The notes: generated by a model from the letters alone, not told the origin. 64,000 bases of DNA from Bacillus taeanensis (GCF_003318295.1 NZ_QOCW01000001.1:186001-250000), one strand, 5' to 3'; shown: positions 33,195 to 42,698, counted from the stretch's first letter. Made by a program: numbers and translations.

Positions 33195-33227
33195 AAAAAT
33201 ACAAAAATAGATAGAAGTGAGGTACAA

Positions 33228-35159
33228 ATGGTGCAAGTATCAGTTCCTAGTGATCATGATATTTACCTTTTTCATGAGGGAAATCTTTTTCACAGTTATA
33301 AAATGCTCGGTGCTCATATAGTGGAAGAAAAGGAAAGAAAAGGTGTAAGATTTTCTGTTTGGGCTCCACATGCGAAGCGAGTTTCTGTAGTAGGAAACTT
33401 TAATCATTGGAATGGAAACAGCCATCCAATGAAACCGGTTGAACAGTCTGGGGTTTGGACATTGTTTATTCCAGAGCTTCAAGAGGGAGAGCTGTATAAG
33501 TATGAAATTCATACACCGCATGGGGAGGTAACATTAAAAGCAGATCCATATGCTTTTTATTCTGAATTACGCCCAAACACAGCTTCTGTTGTGTGCAGCT
33601 TAGAAGGTTATGAGTGGAATGATTCAAAATGGTTTGCCAAAAAGAAAAAAGAAGACATTTATCATCAGCCAATGCTTGTTTATGAAGTGCATTTAGGTTC
33701 TTGGAAAAAGAAGCCTGATGGTGAGTTTTACACGTATCGAGAACTCGCTGATGAACTTGTTGATTATGCAGCTGATTTAGGCTATACACATATTGAGATT
33801 CTGCCAATTCTTGAACATCCTTTTGACCGTTCATGGGGATATCAAGTGACTGGATTTTATTCTGTAACAAGTCGATATGGAACACCGCAAGATTTTATGT
33901 ATTTCGTGGATAAATGCCATGAAAAAGAAATTGGGGTTATTTTAGATTGGGTACCGGCACACTTTTGTAAAGATGCTCATGGATTAGGAAAGTTTGATGG
34001 TACGCCTCTTTACGAACCAACTGATGAACGCATTGCTGAACGAGTAAATTGGGGAACGTACAGTTTTGATTACAGCAAACCGGAAGTTGTTAGTTTCTTA
34101 ATTTCGAATGCGCTTTTTTGGATGGATGTCTATCATATTGACGGCTTACGTGTAGATGCGGTGTCTTCTATGATTTATTTAAATCATGAAGCAAATAATC
34201 AATATGTTGTTAAAAACAAGTTTGGTGGTTTCGAGAACTTAGAAGCTATTGAATTTATAAAAAATTTAAACAAAGCTGTTTTTGCTGAACATCCTCATTC
34301 TTTAATGATTGCTGAAGAGTCAACGGCATGGCCGAATGTTAGTGCACCTACTGACATTGGCGGACTCGGATTTAATTACAAATGGAACATGGGCTGGATG
34401 AATGACATGCTTCGCTATATGGAGACAGATACAATCCATCGCGGTTCTCATCACAACTTAGTAACTTTTTCATTTTTATACGCATTCTCAGAAAATTATA
34501 TTTTGCCATTTTCACATGATGAAGTGGTTCATGGAAAGCGTTCTTTATTGAATAAAATGCCAGGTGACTATTGGCAAAAGTTTGCTAACTTACGAGCATT
34601 GTACGGTTATATGATGGCACATCCAGGTAAAAAGCTGCTTTTTATGGGCGGAGAGTTTGGTCAGTTTGATGAATGGAAAGACCTCACAGAATTAGATTGG
34701 ATGCTTTTTGATTATGACATGCATAAGAAAATGTTTGATTATGTGAAGGAATTAAATGCGTTTTATAAAGAAACAAGAAGTTTATGGCGCCTTGATCATG
34801 AGCCGGAAGGATTTGAATGGATTAATCCTGACGACCATTCACAAAATGTTGTGACCTTTATTAGAAGAGGAAAACGAAAAGGCGATTATTGTGTGGTCGT
34901 TTGCAACTTTTCACCACAGGTTTATTATGATTACCGCATTGGTGTTCCTACACAAGGTTTTTATGAAGAAGTATTTAATAGTGACGCTGAGAGATTTGGG
35001 GGATCTGGACAGTTAAACGAAGGGAAAATTAAAGTGGAAAAAGAGCCGTATAATAACCAACCATACAGCGCTTCCGTAAAAATACCTCCTCTTGCTGTTA
35101 CGATTTTAAAAAAAGTTACAAAAACTTCTAAGAAACGCACAAGAAAGGAGTCGACATAA
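33228..35159 (+). CDS. glgB: 1,4-alpha-glucan branching enzyme
   Basis: A 643-residue GH13 enzyme that moves glucan chain ends onto alpha-1,6 branch points. An N-terminal CBM48 module (about 35-125, [20 protein letters not shown]) is followed by the catalytic barrel, with the nucleophile Asp in [10 protein letters not shown], the acid Glu in MIAEEST and the third acid in [12 protein letters not shown]. The ATG at 33228 follows GAAGTGAGG; the much longer open frame to 33072 would include the upstream terminator and is rejected. Its TAA overlaps the glgC ATG (TAATG). Confidence 0.97.
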   Translation: MVQVSVPSDHDIYLFHEGNLFHSYKMLGAHIVEEKERKGVRFSVWAPHAKRVSVVGNFNHWNGNSHPMKPVEQSGVWTLFIPELQEGELYKYEIHTPHGEVTLKADPYAFYSELRPNTASVVCSLEGYEWNDSKWFAKKKKEDIYHQPMLVYEVHLGSWKKKPDGEFYTYRELADELVDYAADLGYTHIEILPILEHPFDRSWGYQVTGFYSVTSRYGTPQDFMYFVDKCHEKEIGVILDWVPAHFCKDAHGLGKFDGTPLYEPTDERIAERVNWGTYSFDYSKPEVVSFLISNALFWMDVYHIDGLRVDAVSSMIYLNHEANNQYVVKNKFGGFENLEAIEFIKNLNKAVFAEHPHSLMIAEESTAWPNVSAPTDIGGLGFNYKWNMGWMNDMLRYMETDTIHRGSHHNLVTFSFLYAFSENYILPFSHDEVVHGKRSLLNKMPGDYWQKFANLRALYGYMMAHPGKKLLFMGGEFGQFDEWKDLTELDWMLFDYDMHKKMFDYVKELNAFYKETRSLWRLDHEPEGFEWINPDDHSQNVVTFIRRGKRKGDYCVVVCNFSPQVYYDYRIGVPTQGFYEEVFNSDAERFGGSGQLNEGKIKVEKEPYNNQPYSASVKIPPLAVTILKKVTKTSKKRTRKEST

Positions 35160-36313
35160 TGTTTAAAAAAGAAATGATTGCAATGTTATTAGCTGGAGGA
35201 CAAGGTACAAGATTAAAAGACTTAACAATAAAATTAGCCAAACCAGCTGTTCCTTTTGGAGGGAAGTATCGAATTATTGATTTTACTTTAAGTAACTGCA
35301 GCAATTCAGGAATAGATACTGTAGGCGTGCTTACACAATACCAACCATATATTTTAAATTCTTATATTGGTATTGGAAGCGCTTGGGATTTAGATCGTAA
35401 ACATGGCGGTGTTTCCGTATTGCCGCCATATCAAGGACAAAAGGGCGGAGAATGGTATAAAGGCACAGCAAATGCAATCTATCAAAATGCCTACTACATC
35501 GATCAATATGATCCTGAATATGTCCTTGTTATTTCTGGTGACCATATTTATAAAATGGATTATTCTAAAATGCTTGATTATCATAAAGAAAAAGGCGCAG
35601 ATGCGACGATTGCAGTATTAGAAGTGCCGTGGGATGAAGCGAGCCGTTTTGGTTTAATGCATACAAATGATACGAAAAAAATTACGGATTTTGAAGAAAA
35701 GCCAGCAAATCCTAAATCAAATCTTGCATCAATGGGTATTTATATTTTCAATTGGAAAGTGTTAAAGCAATTTTTACTAGAAGATGAACAGAATGAGCTT
35801 TCTTCAAAAGACTTTGGAAAAGACATTATTCCTGCGATGCTTAACAACGATAAAAAGCTGTATGCTTATGAATTTGAAGGGTATTGGAAAGACGTAGGAA
35901 CAGTTAAAAGCTTATGGGAAGCCCATATGGATCTCTTAAGTGAAAATCCAGAGTTAGACATTAACGATCCTCTTTGGAAGATTTACTCTGTTAATCCAAA
36001 TCAGCCACCTCAATATATTGCATCAAAAGCAAATATTAAGCGTTCTCTTATTAACGAAGGATGCGTTGTTTATGGAGATGTAGAAAATTCAGTACTGTTT
36101 TATGGTGTACATGTTGGACTTGGCTCAAACATACAAGAGTCTATTATTATGCCAGACGTTAAAATTGGAGCAAATGTAACGATTAAGAAAGCGATTATTG
36201 CAAGTGGAACAGTTATTGAAGACGGAGCGGTCATTGGGGATGATTCCGGTGAAATCACATTAATTGGTGAAGATCTTCGAATTGGATCAGATGCGCACGT
36301 TATTAACCATTAA
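35159..36313 (+). CDS. glgC: Glucose-1-phosphate adenylyltransferase, catalytic subunit
   Basis: A 384-residue enzyme making ADP-glucose from glucose-1-phosphate and ATP. The nucleotide-binding loop [14 protein letters not shown] is intact, with [20 protein letters not shown] and the C-terminal left-handed beta-helix (hexapeptide-like repeats from about 290). It overlaps glgB by one base (TAATG) with AGAAAGGAG before it, indicating coupled translation. In Bacillus the active enzyme is a GlgC-GlgD mixture; the next gene provides GlgD. Confidence 0.98.
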   Translation: MFKKEMIAMLLAGGQGTRLKDLTIKLAKPAVPFGGKYRIIDFTLSNCSNSGIDTVGVLTQYQPYILNSYIGIGSAWDLDRKHGGVSVLPPYQGQKGGEWYKGTANAIYQNAYYIDQYDPEYVLVISGDHIYKMDYSKMLDYHKEKGADATIAVLEVPWDEASRFGLMHTNDTKKITDFEEKPANPKSNLASMGIYIFNWKVLKQFLLEDEQNELSSKDFGKDIIPAMLNNDKKLYAYEFEGYWKDVGTVKSLWEAHMDLLSENPELDINDPLWKIYSVNPNQPPQYIASKANIKRSLINEGCVVYGDVENSVLFYGVHVGLGSNIQESIIMPDVKIGANVTIKKAIIASGTVIEDGAVIGDDSGEITLIGEDLRIGSDAHVINH

Positions 36314-36357
36314 TACTAACATAGAGAATGTTTACAGGATGGAAAGGAGATCGTTTG

Positions 36358-37458
36358 ATGGATCAGTTAATGGGAGTTATTAATCTAGGAAATGAGAAAG
36401 ATTTGCTGGAAGATTTAACAAAACATCGATGTGCAGCTTCTGTACCGTTTGGCGGACGTTATCGCTTAATTGATTTTACCCTATCAAGTTTTGTGAATTC
36501 AGGTGTTCATAATGTAGGGGTGTTTGCTACAAAAAAATATCGTTCCCTTCTTGATCATTTAGGATCAGGAAAGGAATGGGATTTAGATCGTCAAAAAGAT
36601 GGATTATTTATTTTGCCTCCTCATGATTCAAATGAAGCTTATAAGGGAGATATTCAGCATTTTCATGAACATCTTCCGTATTTTGAGCGCAGTAAAGAAG
36701 AATATGTGCTTGTTACACAAGGAAGCACTGTTTGGAATATTGATTTTAGACATGCGTTGGAAGAACATAAAGAACAAAATGCAGATATAACGTTAGTATA
36801 CAAAGATTATACTCAAGAAGAGACAGCTGTTTATCATGCGCTTGATGTTGATGAAAGTGAACGCGTACAAAACATTCATCTTGATCAAACCGTTAAACAA
36901 GGAGATAATGTTTTTCTTCATACATATTTAATGAAGAAATCATTGTTTATTGAGTTAATGAAAGAAACATTTGAACAAGGAAAATACGATTTTGTAACAG
37001 ATGCCATTCGTGCCAATTTAAGTCGTTATAATGTCCGCGGTTTTCATTTTAAAGGCTATATGCCATTTATTTATTCTGTTGATAGCTTCTATAAACATAG
37101 TATGGATTTATTAGATGCAAATGTGCTTCAGCAATTATTTTATAATCGCGGTTTTATTTATACAAAAGTCAAACATGAGCCTCCTGCTAAATATTTAAAA
37201 GATTCAAAAGTAGTAAACTCCCTTATTGCAAATGGTTGTATGATTGAGGGGAAAGTTGAAAATAGTATTTTATTTAGAGGAGTAAAAGTACACAAAGGCG
37301 CTGTGGTACGAAACAGTATTATTATGCAAAAAGGAGAAATTGGTGAGGGCGCTGTTTTAGAAAACGTTATTCTTGATAAAGATGTAAAAATAGCAAGAGA
37401 ACGTATTTTAAAAGGAGAAGAGACACCAACTGTTATTGCAAAATCGAGTCATCTTTAA
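36358..37458 (+). CDS. glgD: Glucose-1-phosphate adenylyltransferase, GlgD subunit
   Basis: A 366-residue GlgC paralogue. It keeps the sheet FGGRYRLIDFTLSSFVNSG and the C-terminal beta-helix, but the N-terminal loop reads INLGNEKDLLEDL and lacks the GGQGTRL nucleotide motif, as expected of the non-catalytic, modulating GlgD subunit. ATG at 36358 after GGAAAGGAGA. Between glgC and glgA in the operon. Confidence 0.95.
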   Translation: MDQLMGVINLGNEKDLLEDLTKHRCAASVPFGGRYRLIDFTLSSFVNSGVHNVGVFATKKYRSLLDHLGSGKEWDLDRQKDGLFILPPHDSNEAYKGDIQHFHEHLPYFERSKEEYVLVTQGSTVWNIDFRHALEEHKEQNADITLVYKDYTQEETAVYHALDVDESERVQNIHLDQTVKQGDNVFLHTYLMKKSLFIELMKETFEQGKYDFVTDAIRANLSRYNVRGFHFKGYMPFIYSVDSFYKHSMDLLDANVLQQLFYNRGFIYTKVKHEPPAKYLKDSKVVNSLIANGCMIEGKVENSILFRGVKVHKGAVVRNSIIMQKGEIGEGAVLENVILDKDVKIARERILKGEETPTVIAKSSHL

Positions 37459-37476
37459 ATTAGAGGAGCGTTTGGA

Positions 37477-38913
37477 ATGAATGTATTATTTGCAGCATCG
37501 GAAGCAGTCCCCTTTCTAAAAACCGGGGGACTTGCTGATGTAATCGGAGCACTGCCAAAAGAATTAAAAAAACAAGGTGTAAAGGCTCAAGTTATTTTAC
37601 CTAAGTATGAAAATATACCAGAGCAATTTAAAGAAAAAATGATTCATAAAACAAGTATTACGGTTCCAGTTGGATGGCGGGAACAGTTTTGTGGAATTGA
37701 ATATTTAGAGCATGAAGGAATTACATTTTATTTTATTGATAACGAATATTATTTCAAGCGTGGAGACGGTGTATACGGATTTTATGATGATGGAGAGCGC
37801 TATGCATATTTCTGCCGAGCCGTTCTTGAAGCACTGCCTCATTTAAATGAAAAGCCCGATATTATTCATTGTCATGACTGGCAAACTGGAATGATTAGTG
37901 TGTTAATGAAAGCCCACTATCGAAATCATCCGGATTATCAAGGCATTAAAACGATGTTTACAGTACATAATCTCCGCTATCAAGGAGTTTTTCCAAAGGA
38001 GATTCTTCATGATTTATTAGATTTAAGCGAGCTCTATTTCCATGCTGATGGTCTTGAGTTTCATGGAAATGTAAGCTTTATGAAAGCAGGATTAGTATAC
38101 TCAGACATTATTACGACCGTTAGTCCAACCTATGCAGAAGAAATTAAAATGCCGTATTATGGAGAGAATCTTGATGGCTTATTGCGAAAAAGAAGTCATG
38201 AACTCCATGGAATTGTAAATGGTGTTGATTATGACCTTTATAGTCCAGAAACAGATGCTAATTTATTTTCCAATTATACGAAATATTCTTATGAAGAAAA
38301 ACTTGTGAATAAATGTGCCCTTCAGGAAAGGATTGGTCTTCCTGTAGATGAAACGAAGCCAATGGTTGCATTAATTACACGATTAACCGACCAAAAAGGA
38401 ATTGATTTAATTCTGTATGTTCTTCATGAAATATTAGAGTTAGATTTACAATTTGTCGTCCTTGGTACTGGAGAAAAGGAGTATGAAGATCGCTTAAAAG
38501 AAGCGGCATGGCATCATGCTGATAAATGTTCTGCACAAATTTACTTTGATGAAGGCTTAGCTCGTAAACTTTATGCGGCGTCTGATCTGTTTTTAATGCC
38601 ATCCCAATTTGAGCCATGCGGTATTAGTCAACTGTTAGCACTTCGCTACGGCAGTTTACCGATCGTTCGGGAAACAGGCGGTTTAAAAGATACAGTCCAG
38701 CCGTATAATAAATATACAAATGAAGGTGTAGGCTTTAGTTTTGCAAACTATAACGCTCATGACATGCTTTATACAATTGAGCAGGCGGTAGCATTATATC
38801 ACGAAGATAAAGCAGCTTGGTCAGATCTTGTGTGGAGAGCAATGAATAAAGATTTTAGCTGGAAATCTTCTTCCGAGAAATATAAAAAACTTTATGACAG
38901 CTTATTAAAATAA
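37477..38913 (+). CDS. glgA: Glycogen synthase
   Basis: A 478-residue GT5 glycosyltransferase adding glucose from ADP-glucose to the glycogen chain. The ADP-glucose loop KTGGLADVIGALPK is at residues 15-28; ITRLTDQKGIDL and the C-terminal FEPCGISQLLALRYGSLPIV hold the retaining GT site. Ribosome binding site AGAGGAG. It ends the operon: a strong terminator follows, whereas B. subtilis has glgP here. Confidence 0.97.
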   Translation: MNVLFAASEAVPFLKTGGLADVIGALPKELKKQGVKAQVILPKYENIPEQFKEKMIHKTSITVPVGWREQFCGIEYLEHEGITFYFIDNEYYFKRGDGVYGFYDDGERYAYFCRAVLEALPHLNEKPDIIHCHDWQTGMISVLMKAHYRNHPDYQGIKTMFTVHNLRYQGVFPKEILHDLLDLSELYFHADGLEFHGNVSFMKAGLVYSDIITTVSPTYAEEIKMPYYGENLDGLLRKRSHELHGIVNGVDYDLYSPETDANLFSNYTKYSYEEKLVNKCALQERIGLPVDETKPMVALITRLTDQKGIDLILYVLHEILELDLQFVVLGTGEKEYEDRLKEAAWHHADKCSAQIYFDEGLARKLYAASDLFLMPSQFEPCGISQLLALRYGSLPIVRETGGLKDTVQPYNKYTNEGVGFSFANYNAHDMLYTIEQAVALYHEDKAAWSDLVWRAMNKDFSWKSSSEKYKKLYDSLLK

Positions 38914-38914
38914 T

Positions 38915-38950
38915 AAAAAAGATGAACCATTCAATGGTTCATCTTTTTTA
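38915..38950. terminator. Bidirectional terminator after glgA
   Basis: AAAAAAGATGAACCA (38915-38929) pairs with TGGTTCATCTTTTTT (38935-38949), serving glgA and the converging yebE. Confidence 0.93.
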
Positions 38951-38955
38951 TTATT

Positions 38956-39507
38956 TTAGGAGGATTGAGGATTTGATTCTTTTTGTTTTTTCATTCTTTT
39001 TTTCATTGCTTTTACTAAGTAGCCGCCTTTAAATTTACGTGCTTCATAAGAAATAATGAAAGCGCGTGGTTCATACTGCTCAATCATCTCAAACAGTTCT
39101 TCTTCCCGATTTCGTTTTGTTAAAATATCAAGCTGATAGCGCTCACTGTCTCTGCCTTCACCTACAAATACGGTAACGCCAAACCCTTCGTTTCTTAGGC
39201 GGGTAATGAGTTCTTCATTTTTACTTACTAAATTTACAACTAATGTTGTATAGCCGATAGCAAGTTTTCCTTCAATATAACCACCAATCATAATTCCAAC
39301 AGCAAATCCACCTGCATAAACAATCATACCGAGTATACTTTGATCGCCGCTAAAAACAAGCGCTAACCCAAAAACATAAATTAAAGCTTCTACGAATCCA
39401 AGTAATGAAGCAGTGCCGCTCATATTTTTTACGACAAATATAATTCGAAGTGTATATACAGGAACATAAATTAGCTGCAATAATAAAATTAAAAGAATTT
39501 CAGTCAT
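38956..39507 (-). CDS. yebE: DUF2179 membrane protein, YebE type (UPF0316)
   Basis: A 183-residue protein with about three membrane segments (residues ~2-22, 33-53 and 58-78), then a soluble DUF2179 domain (about 90-160, YTTLVVNLVSKNEELITRLR ... PRAFIISYEARKFKGGYLV) and a very basic tail. Function unknown. The ATG at 39507 follows AAAGGAG. That ribosome binding site lies in a hairpin with an upstream ACTCCTTTA-type sequence (see separate entry). Related to the second half of YitT proteins. Confidence 0.88.
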   Translation of the reverse strand: MTEILLILLLQLIYVPVYTLRIIFVVKNMSGTASLLGFVEALIYVFGLALVFSGDQSILGMIVYAGGFAVGIMIGGYIEGKLAIGYTTLVVNLVSKNEELITRLRNEGFGVTVFVGEGRDSERYQLDILTKRNREEELFEMIEQYEPRAFIISYEARKFKGGYLVKAMKKRMKKQKESNPQSS

Positions 39508-39513
39508 AGGTTT

Positions 39514-39552
39514 ACTCCTTTATAATAGGGCTTGGCTTAAGAATAAAGGAGT
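39514..39552 (-). promoter_or_regulatory. Hairpin covering the yebE ribosome binding site
   Basis: On the minus strand, ACTCCTTTA (from 39552) can pair over 9 bases with TAAAGGAGT (ending 39514), which contains the yebE Shine-Dalgarno sequence. The loop is 21 bases. No T run follows, so it does not look like a terminator. If it forms in the mRNA it would hide the ribosome binding site. Confidence 0.5.
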
Positions 39553-39609
39553 TAATAGGGAAATTGCAATACTTAACAAAAAAATAATAAAATAATTTTT
39601 TTGGCAGTT

Positions 39610-39831
39610 TTAATTACCGCTGCTGTTTTTAATATTATGATAAGCTTCTTCTAAATTGCGGATTCGTTTTACAATTTCTGAGTTTTTCGTTAAGTTGTCA
39701 CTAATAAGTGTAGAAACAATTGAACGATAATAGCCGTTTATGGCCTCGAGTTTGGACAAAATATCTTTATTACGTTCAATATGAAGACGTAAGCTTTCTT
39801 CAAAAAAAGCGACAGAAAATTGTTGATGCAT
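39610..39831 (-). CDS. Hypothetical small helical protein
   Basis: A 73-residue soluble, probably all-helical protein; not recognised. MHQQFSVAFFEESLRLHIER is followed by KDILSKLEAINGYYRSIVST and SEIVKRIRNLEEAYHNIKN. The ATG at 39831 fits AAAGGAG at about 10 bases; the TTG at 39840 is too close. No T-rich terminator was seen. It is divergent from yuiH. Confidence 0.7.
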   Translation of the reverse strand: MHQQFSVAFFEESLRLHIERNKDILSKLEAINGYYRSIVSTLISDNLTKNSEIVKRIRNLEEAYHNIKNSSGN

Positions 39832-39947
39832 GGTTATCAAGCTCCTTTAAAAATAATTAACTGATTGAAAGATGCTTTTATGATAAGATTGATAAGCATG
39901 AATTGCAACCTTTTAAAGTTTAATTGAAACAGGAGTGAATAAGAAGA

Positions 39948-40586
39948 ATGTCAAAAGTTTTACCTCCAGGACAAATTGAAACAAATAAATGGCCAATTCT
40001 TCATGAAGGCGATGTTTATAAATTTGAAGAAGAAGCATGGACGTTTAAGTTGTTTGGTGATATTAAAAAGGAAGTAACATTATCTTATGAAGAAGTCATG
40101 AACCTTCCTAAAACAATTTCAACTGTGGATATGCATTGTGTGACAACATGGTCAAAGTTTGACACAACATTTGAGGGCATTGCATTTCGTGAATTTTTAA
40201 AATTTGTAGAGTTGAGTGATGATATTAAGTACGTACGTATTTATGGTTACTTAAATGGTAATCGCTTTGGCTATTCTGCAAATTTACCTTTAAAAGAATT
40301 AATGGGGAACGATTCATTGTTTGTTTATCGTTGGAAAGATTCCTCTCATGATTGGGCAAATATACGACCGAAGCATGGGTTTCCGCTTCGTTTCATTCCG
40401 CCTGCTTCATTTTATTTATGGAAAGGAACAAAATGGGCTTCAGGTATCGAATTTATGAAAGAAGATCACCCAGGCTACTGGGAAGAGCGGGGCTACTCAA
40501 TGACAGCGAACCCTTTTAAAGAACAAAGATTTGCAGAGAATGGCAGTAAACCAAGCGGTTATTTTGGTATGGATGAATGGAAATAA
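39948..40586 (+). CDS. yuiH: Sulfite-oxidase-like molybdopterin protein (YuiH type)
   Basis: A 212-residue soluble protein with the oxidoreductase molybdopterin-binding domain of the SUOX family. The Mo-ligand Cys lies in VDMHCVTTWSKFD. HDWANIRPKHGFPLRFIPP and YLWKGTKWASGIEFMKED are the other conserved blocks. There is no dimerisation domain, no Tat signal and no haem domain, so it resembles YuiH and not full sulfite oxidase. The substrate is unknown. It is a second likely molybdenum-cofactor user besides fdhF. The stop codon lies in the stem of the following terminator. Confidence 0.88.
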   Translation: MSKVLPPGQIETNKWPILHEGDVYKFEEEAWTFKLFGDIKKEVTLSYEEVMNLPKTISTVDMHCVTTWSKFDTTFEGIAFREFLKFVELSDDIKYVRIYGYLNGNRFGYSANLPLKELMGNDSLFVYRWKDSSHDWANIRPKHGFPLRFIPPASFYLWKGTKWASGIEFMKEDHPGYWEERGYSMTANPFKEQRFAENGSKPSGYFGMDEWK

Positions 40587-40620
40587 GAAGCCAAAGGGAC
40601 TGTCCCTTTGGCTTCTTATT
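40582..40620. terminator. Bidirectional terminator between yuiH and the marR-like gene
   Basis: A perfect 18-base stem around a 3-base loop: AATAAGAAGCCAAAGGGA with TCCCTTTGGCTTCTTATT. It overlaps the stop codons of both converging genes. Confidence 0.93.
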
Positions 40621-41068
40621 TTAATAGTTCTTTTGTTGTTAATCCTAATTTCTTTAATAAGAGAATAATTTGCTGTTTTTCTTCAGAATTTAAACCACTT
40701 AACCCTTTTTGGATCGCTTCAGCATGCAAAGGAAAAATACGATCCATCAATGTTTGACCTTTTTCCGTTAAGACAGCATGTGTAACACGGCGGTCTTTAG
40801 GGCATGGCTGTCGTCTTAACAGTCCATTTTTTTCAAGTTTATCTACAACATAAGTAATGCTTCCACTTGCTAAAAGAATCGCTGAACCAATTTTTTGGAG
40901 GGGCTGTGGCCCTTGGTGATAAAGAAGCTCAAGCACTGCAAATTCAGTAGGGTGCAGGTCGTGAGATTTTATATCACGTTGAATATACTCACTAATGCTT
41001 TGATAAGCACGAGAAAACACGCGAAACATATGAAGTGCTTGTTCAGTTTCTGTACGATTGTTAAGCAT
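40616..41068 (-). CDS. MarR family transcriptional regulator, YusO-like
   Basis: A 150-residue winged-helix repressor. The recognition region reads LQKIGSAILLASGSITYVVDKL and the wing PCPKDRRVTHAVLTEKG. The first helices (FRVFSRAYQSISEYIQRDIK, HPTEFAVLELLYHQGPQPLQ) match the YusO/MhqR-type group, which often controls quinone, thiol or drug responses. No target gene is adjacent: yuiH converges and a DUF3885 gene lies upstream on the same strand. Ribosome binding site AAGGAG at suitable distance. Confidence 0.88.
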   Translation of the reverse strand: MLNNRTETEQALHMFRVFSRAYQSISEYIQRDIKSHDLHPTEFAVLELLYHQGPQPLQKIGSAILLASGSITYVVDKLEKNGLLRRQPCPKDRRVTHAVLTEKGQTLMDRIFPLHAEAIQKGLSGLNSEEKQQIILLLKKLGLTTKELLK

Positions 41069-41183
41069 AAAATAGACTCCTTACTAACTTAAATATAACT
41101 TTATTATACAGATTTTTTGGTGAAAAGATAAGAAGATGTCATTTTTGCACTTAGTTTTAGCATATAGACTTTCTACCATCAAA

Positions 41184-41224
41184 AAAGCGGTTAACTAGTT
41201 ATTTTCCAACTAGTTAACCGCTTT
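41184..41224. terminator. Terminator of the DUF3885 gene
   Basis: AAAGCGGTTAACTAGTT (41184-41200) pairs perfectly with AACTAGTTAACCGCTTT (41208-41224). On the minus strand a T run follows. Confidence 0.9.
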
Positions 41225-41231
41225 CAATTAA

Positions 41232-41855
41232 TTAGACGATCTTTTGCTTTGTTTTTAATTCATCAGTTGTGCCAGCAGCAATCCAATCGTTGTAATTTTT
41301 CTCAAGCTTTTTTAAGGAGCGCTTTTGATTGGCGCTCACAGTTAATTTTTCTGGATTCCATATATGCATAATGATATGTTTTGTAGGATGGATAAAGAAA
41401 CATTCCATATACCCATCCTTCTGGAGAGTGGGATTTTGATTTACAATGTGTTCAATGAGTCGTTGATAACGAATAGAAGAAACTTGGCAGGTTACACAGT
41501 ATTGAAATGTCTTTAAGTTGGATGTTTCTGAATGATCGTAGGGCTTTTCAATAAGTTCAAGCCGATTTAGACAGCGCTGGTTTTTAAAGATATCAGCCCA
41601 ATCAACTTTTGTGCATAGTTCTTGTTTTGTCATTTGAACGGGAAGATGAAAATTGACGACTACAAAAATGTCGTCTGCTTTAGTATGGAGCGTTTTAAAA
41701 ATCGTATCGGCTCTTTGTAACGCGGTATTAGAGTGTTCATCGTCTTTTATTTGGATGTTAAGAAGATGAGGAGAATAATTTAGATGGAGTAAACCTTCTT
41801 GCAACATTGGAAATTCTTCCTTTAAATAATCAGTCAGAAGTTCGGTGTTGTTCAT
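41232..41855 (-). CDS. DUF3885-like protein
   Basis: A 207-residue soluble protein with features I associate with DUF3885: NTALQRADTIFKTLHTKADDIFVVVNF, YCVTCQVSSIRYQRLIEHIV and YMECFFIHPTKHIIMHIWNP. Function unknown; some members are found near toxin-immunity loci, but nothing of that kind is visible here. The ATG at 41855 follows AAAGGAGGAG; the in-frame extension to 41900 is rejected because that site would be inside it. Confidence 0.75.
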   Translation of the reverse strand: MNNTELLTDYLKEEFPMLQEGLLHLNYSPHLLNIQIKDDEHSNTALQRADTIFKTLHTKADDIFVVVNFHLPVQMTKQELCTKVDWADIFKNQRCLNRLELIEKPYDHSETSNLKTFQYCVTCQVSSIRYQRLIEHIVNQNPTLQKDGYMECFFIHPTKHIIMHIWNPEKLTVSANQKRSLKKLEKNYNDWIAAGTTDELKTKQKIV

Positions 41856-41962
41856 AAGCTCCTCCTTTATAAATAAGTAATTGTCTTGTTTATTATACAA
41901 AATAAAGGTTGTTATGTCGAACTATTATGAAAATTTAGATAAAAAGTCTTATAGCGAACAAA

Positions 41963-41984
41963 AATCGAGGAAATTCCCTCGATT
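41963..41984 (-). terminator. Terminator of ykuK
   Basis: AATCGAGG and CCTCGATT form the stem. Read on the minus strand it is followed by TTTTG. Confidence 0.75.
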
Positions 41985-41999
41985 ATAATAAATATTTTA

Positions 42000-42473
42000 T
42001 TACCTTGTATATTTATCAGCAACAGCACTTGCACCATATGCGTTTGGTTTAATTTTAGCGACATAGCCAACAGAGGTTACCCATCCCACCACTTCTTGAA
42101 TAAGTTTACGCGTTTCACCCTGCTGACCTACATCAAGATGAATTTCAATAGGCCAATCGGCAAGAAGGTCGGTAATGCCGTGCTGTTTTAATTGATCCAT
42201 CACTGTTAAGCTTAGCTCTGTTTCTTTGTAAATGCGGTAGCGTAAATCTATTAAAGGTTTGCTTTTTACTTTTTGATAGTAGAATCTTGCTCCTTTCCCA
42301 ACGCGGTGAATAATGAATGCTGTTACGATAATGCTGCATTTTTGCGTTGTTTTTGAATCTGTTCCGATAACAACTTTATAAGTTGCTTTAGGATCTTCTT
42401 TTAAATAGGCTTTAATATGCTCATTTATATCGTCTAGTGAGACTTTACCGTAGGAAGGGTTTAAAAAATACAA
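42000..42473 (-). CDS. ykuK: RNase H-like protein YkuK (DUF458)
   Basis: A 157-residue protein of the DUF458 family, predicted to have an RNase H-like fold: YKVVIGTDSKTTQKCSIIVT carries the acidic strand, with later acids in IEIHLDVGQQGETRKLIQEV. Function not known. The TTG at 42473 is chosen because AAAGGAGGA lies 7 bases before it; an ATG at 42506 would add 11 residues and put that site inside the gene. In B. subtilis ykuK is close to abbA, and abbA is found 1.3 kb away here. Confidence 0.85.
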   Translation of the reverse strand: MYFLNPSYGKVSLDDINEHIKAYLKEDPKATYKVVIGTDSKTTQKCSIIVTAFIIHRVGKGARFYYQKVKSKPLIDLRYRIYKETELSLTVMDQLKQHGITDLLADWPIEIHLDVGQQGETRKLIQEVVGWVTSVGYVAKIKPNAYGASAVADKYTR

Positions 42474-42530
42474 GAAATTCTCCTCCTTTAACAGCCTTAT
42501 TTTCATTTTTATGATTCATAGGCAGACGTT

Positions 42531-42629
42531 ATGAGCAGAAATTTACAGCAAAGAAAACGAAGAATGCTGATTTATGTAGACGGCTTTCACTTAATTTACA
42601 GCGATCGTTTTGATGCCGAATTTTTATAG
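42531..42629 (+). CDS. Possible 32-residue peptide
   Basis: An open frame reading MSRNLQQRKRRMLIYVDGFH, then LIYSDRFDAEFL and stop. The composition is protein-like: a basic start, then an LIYVDGF strand. The ribosome binding site is weak. It may be a real small gene, or the remains of a larger one, since IYVDGFHLIYSD resembles the first strand of nuclease-type folds. Low confidence. Confidence 0.25.
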   Translation: MSRNLQQRKRRMLIYVDGFHLIYSDRFDAEFL

Positions 42630-42660
42630 GATGTTTATTAAAAACTAACGGTTCACAAAA

Positions 42661-42698
42661 CAAGGCTGAGTTAACCAGCCTTGATTAACACAGCCTTG
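42661..42698. terminator. Terminator region of the second Gly/Tyr-rich gene
   Basis: CAAGGCTG (42661-42668) can pair with CAGCCTTG at 42676-42683 or with the second copy at 42691-42698. On the minus strand the first pairing is followed by TTTTG. Confidence 0.7.

Noticed and set aside
33072..33227. N-terminal extension of GlgB
   Set aside because: It begins within the T run of the GH15 terminator and has no ribosome binding site; GAAGTGAGG points to 33228.
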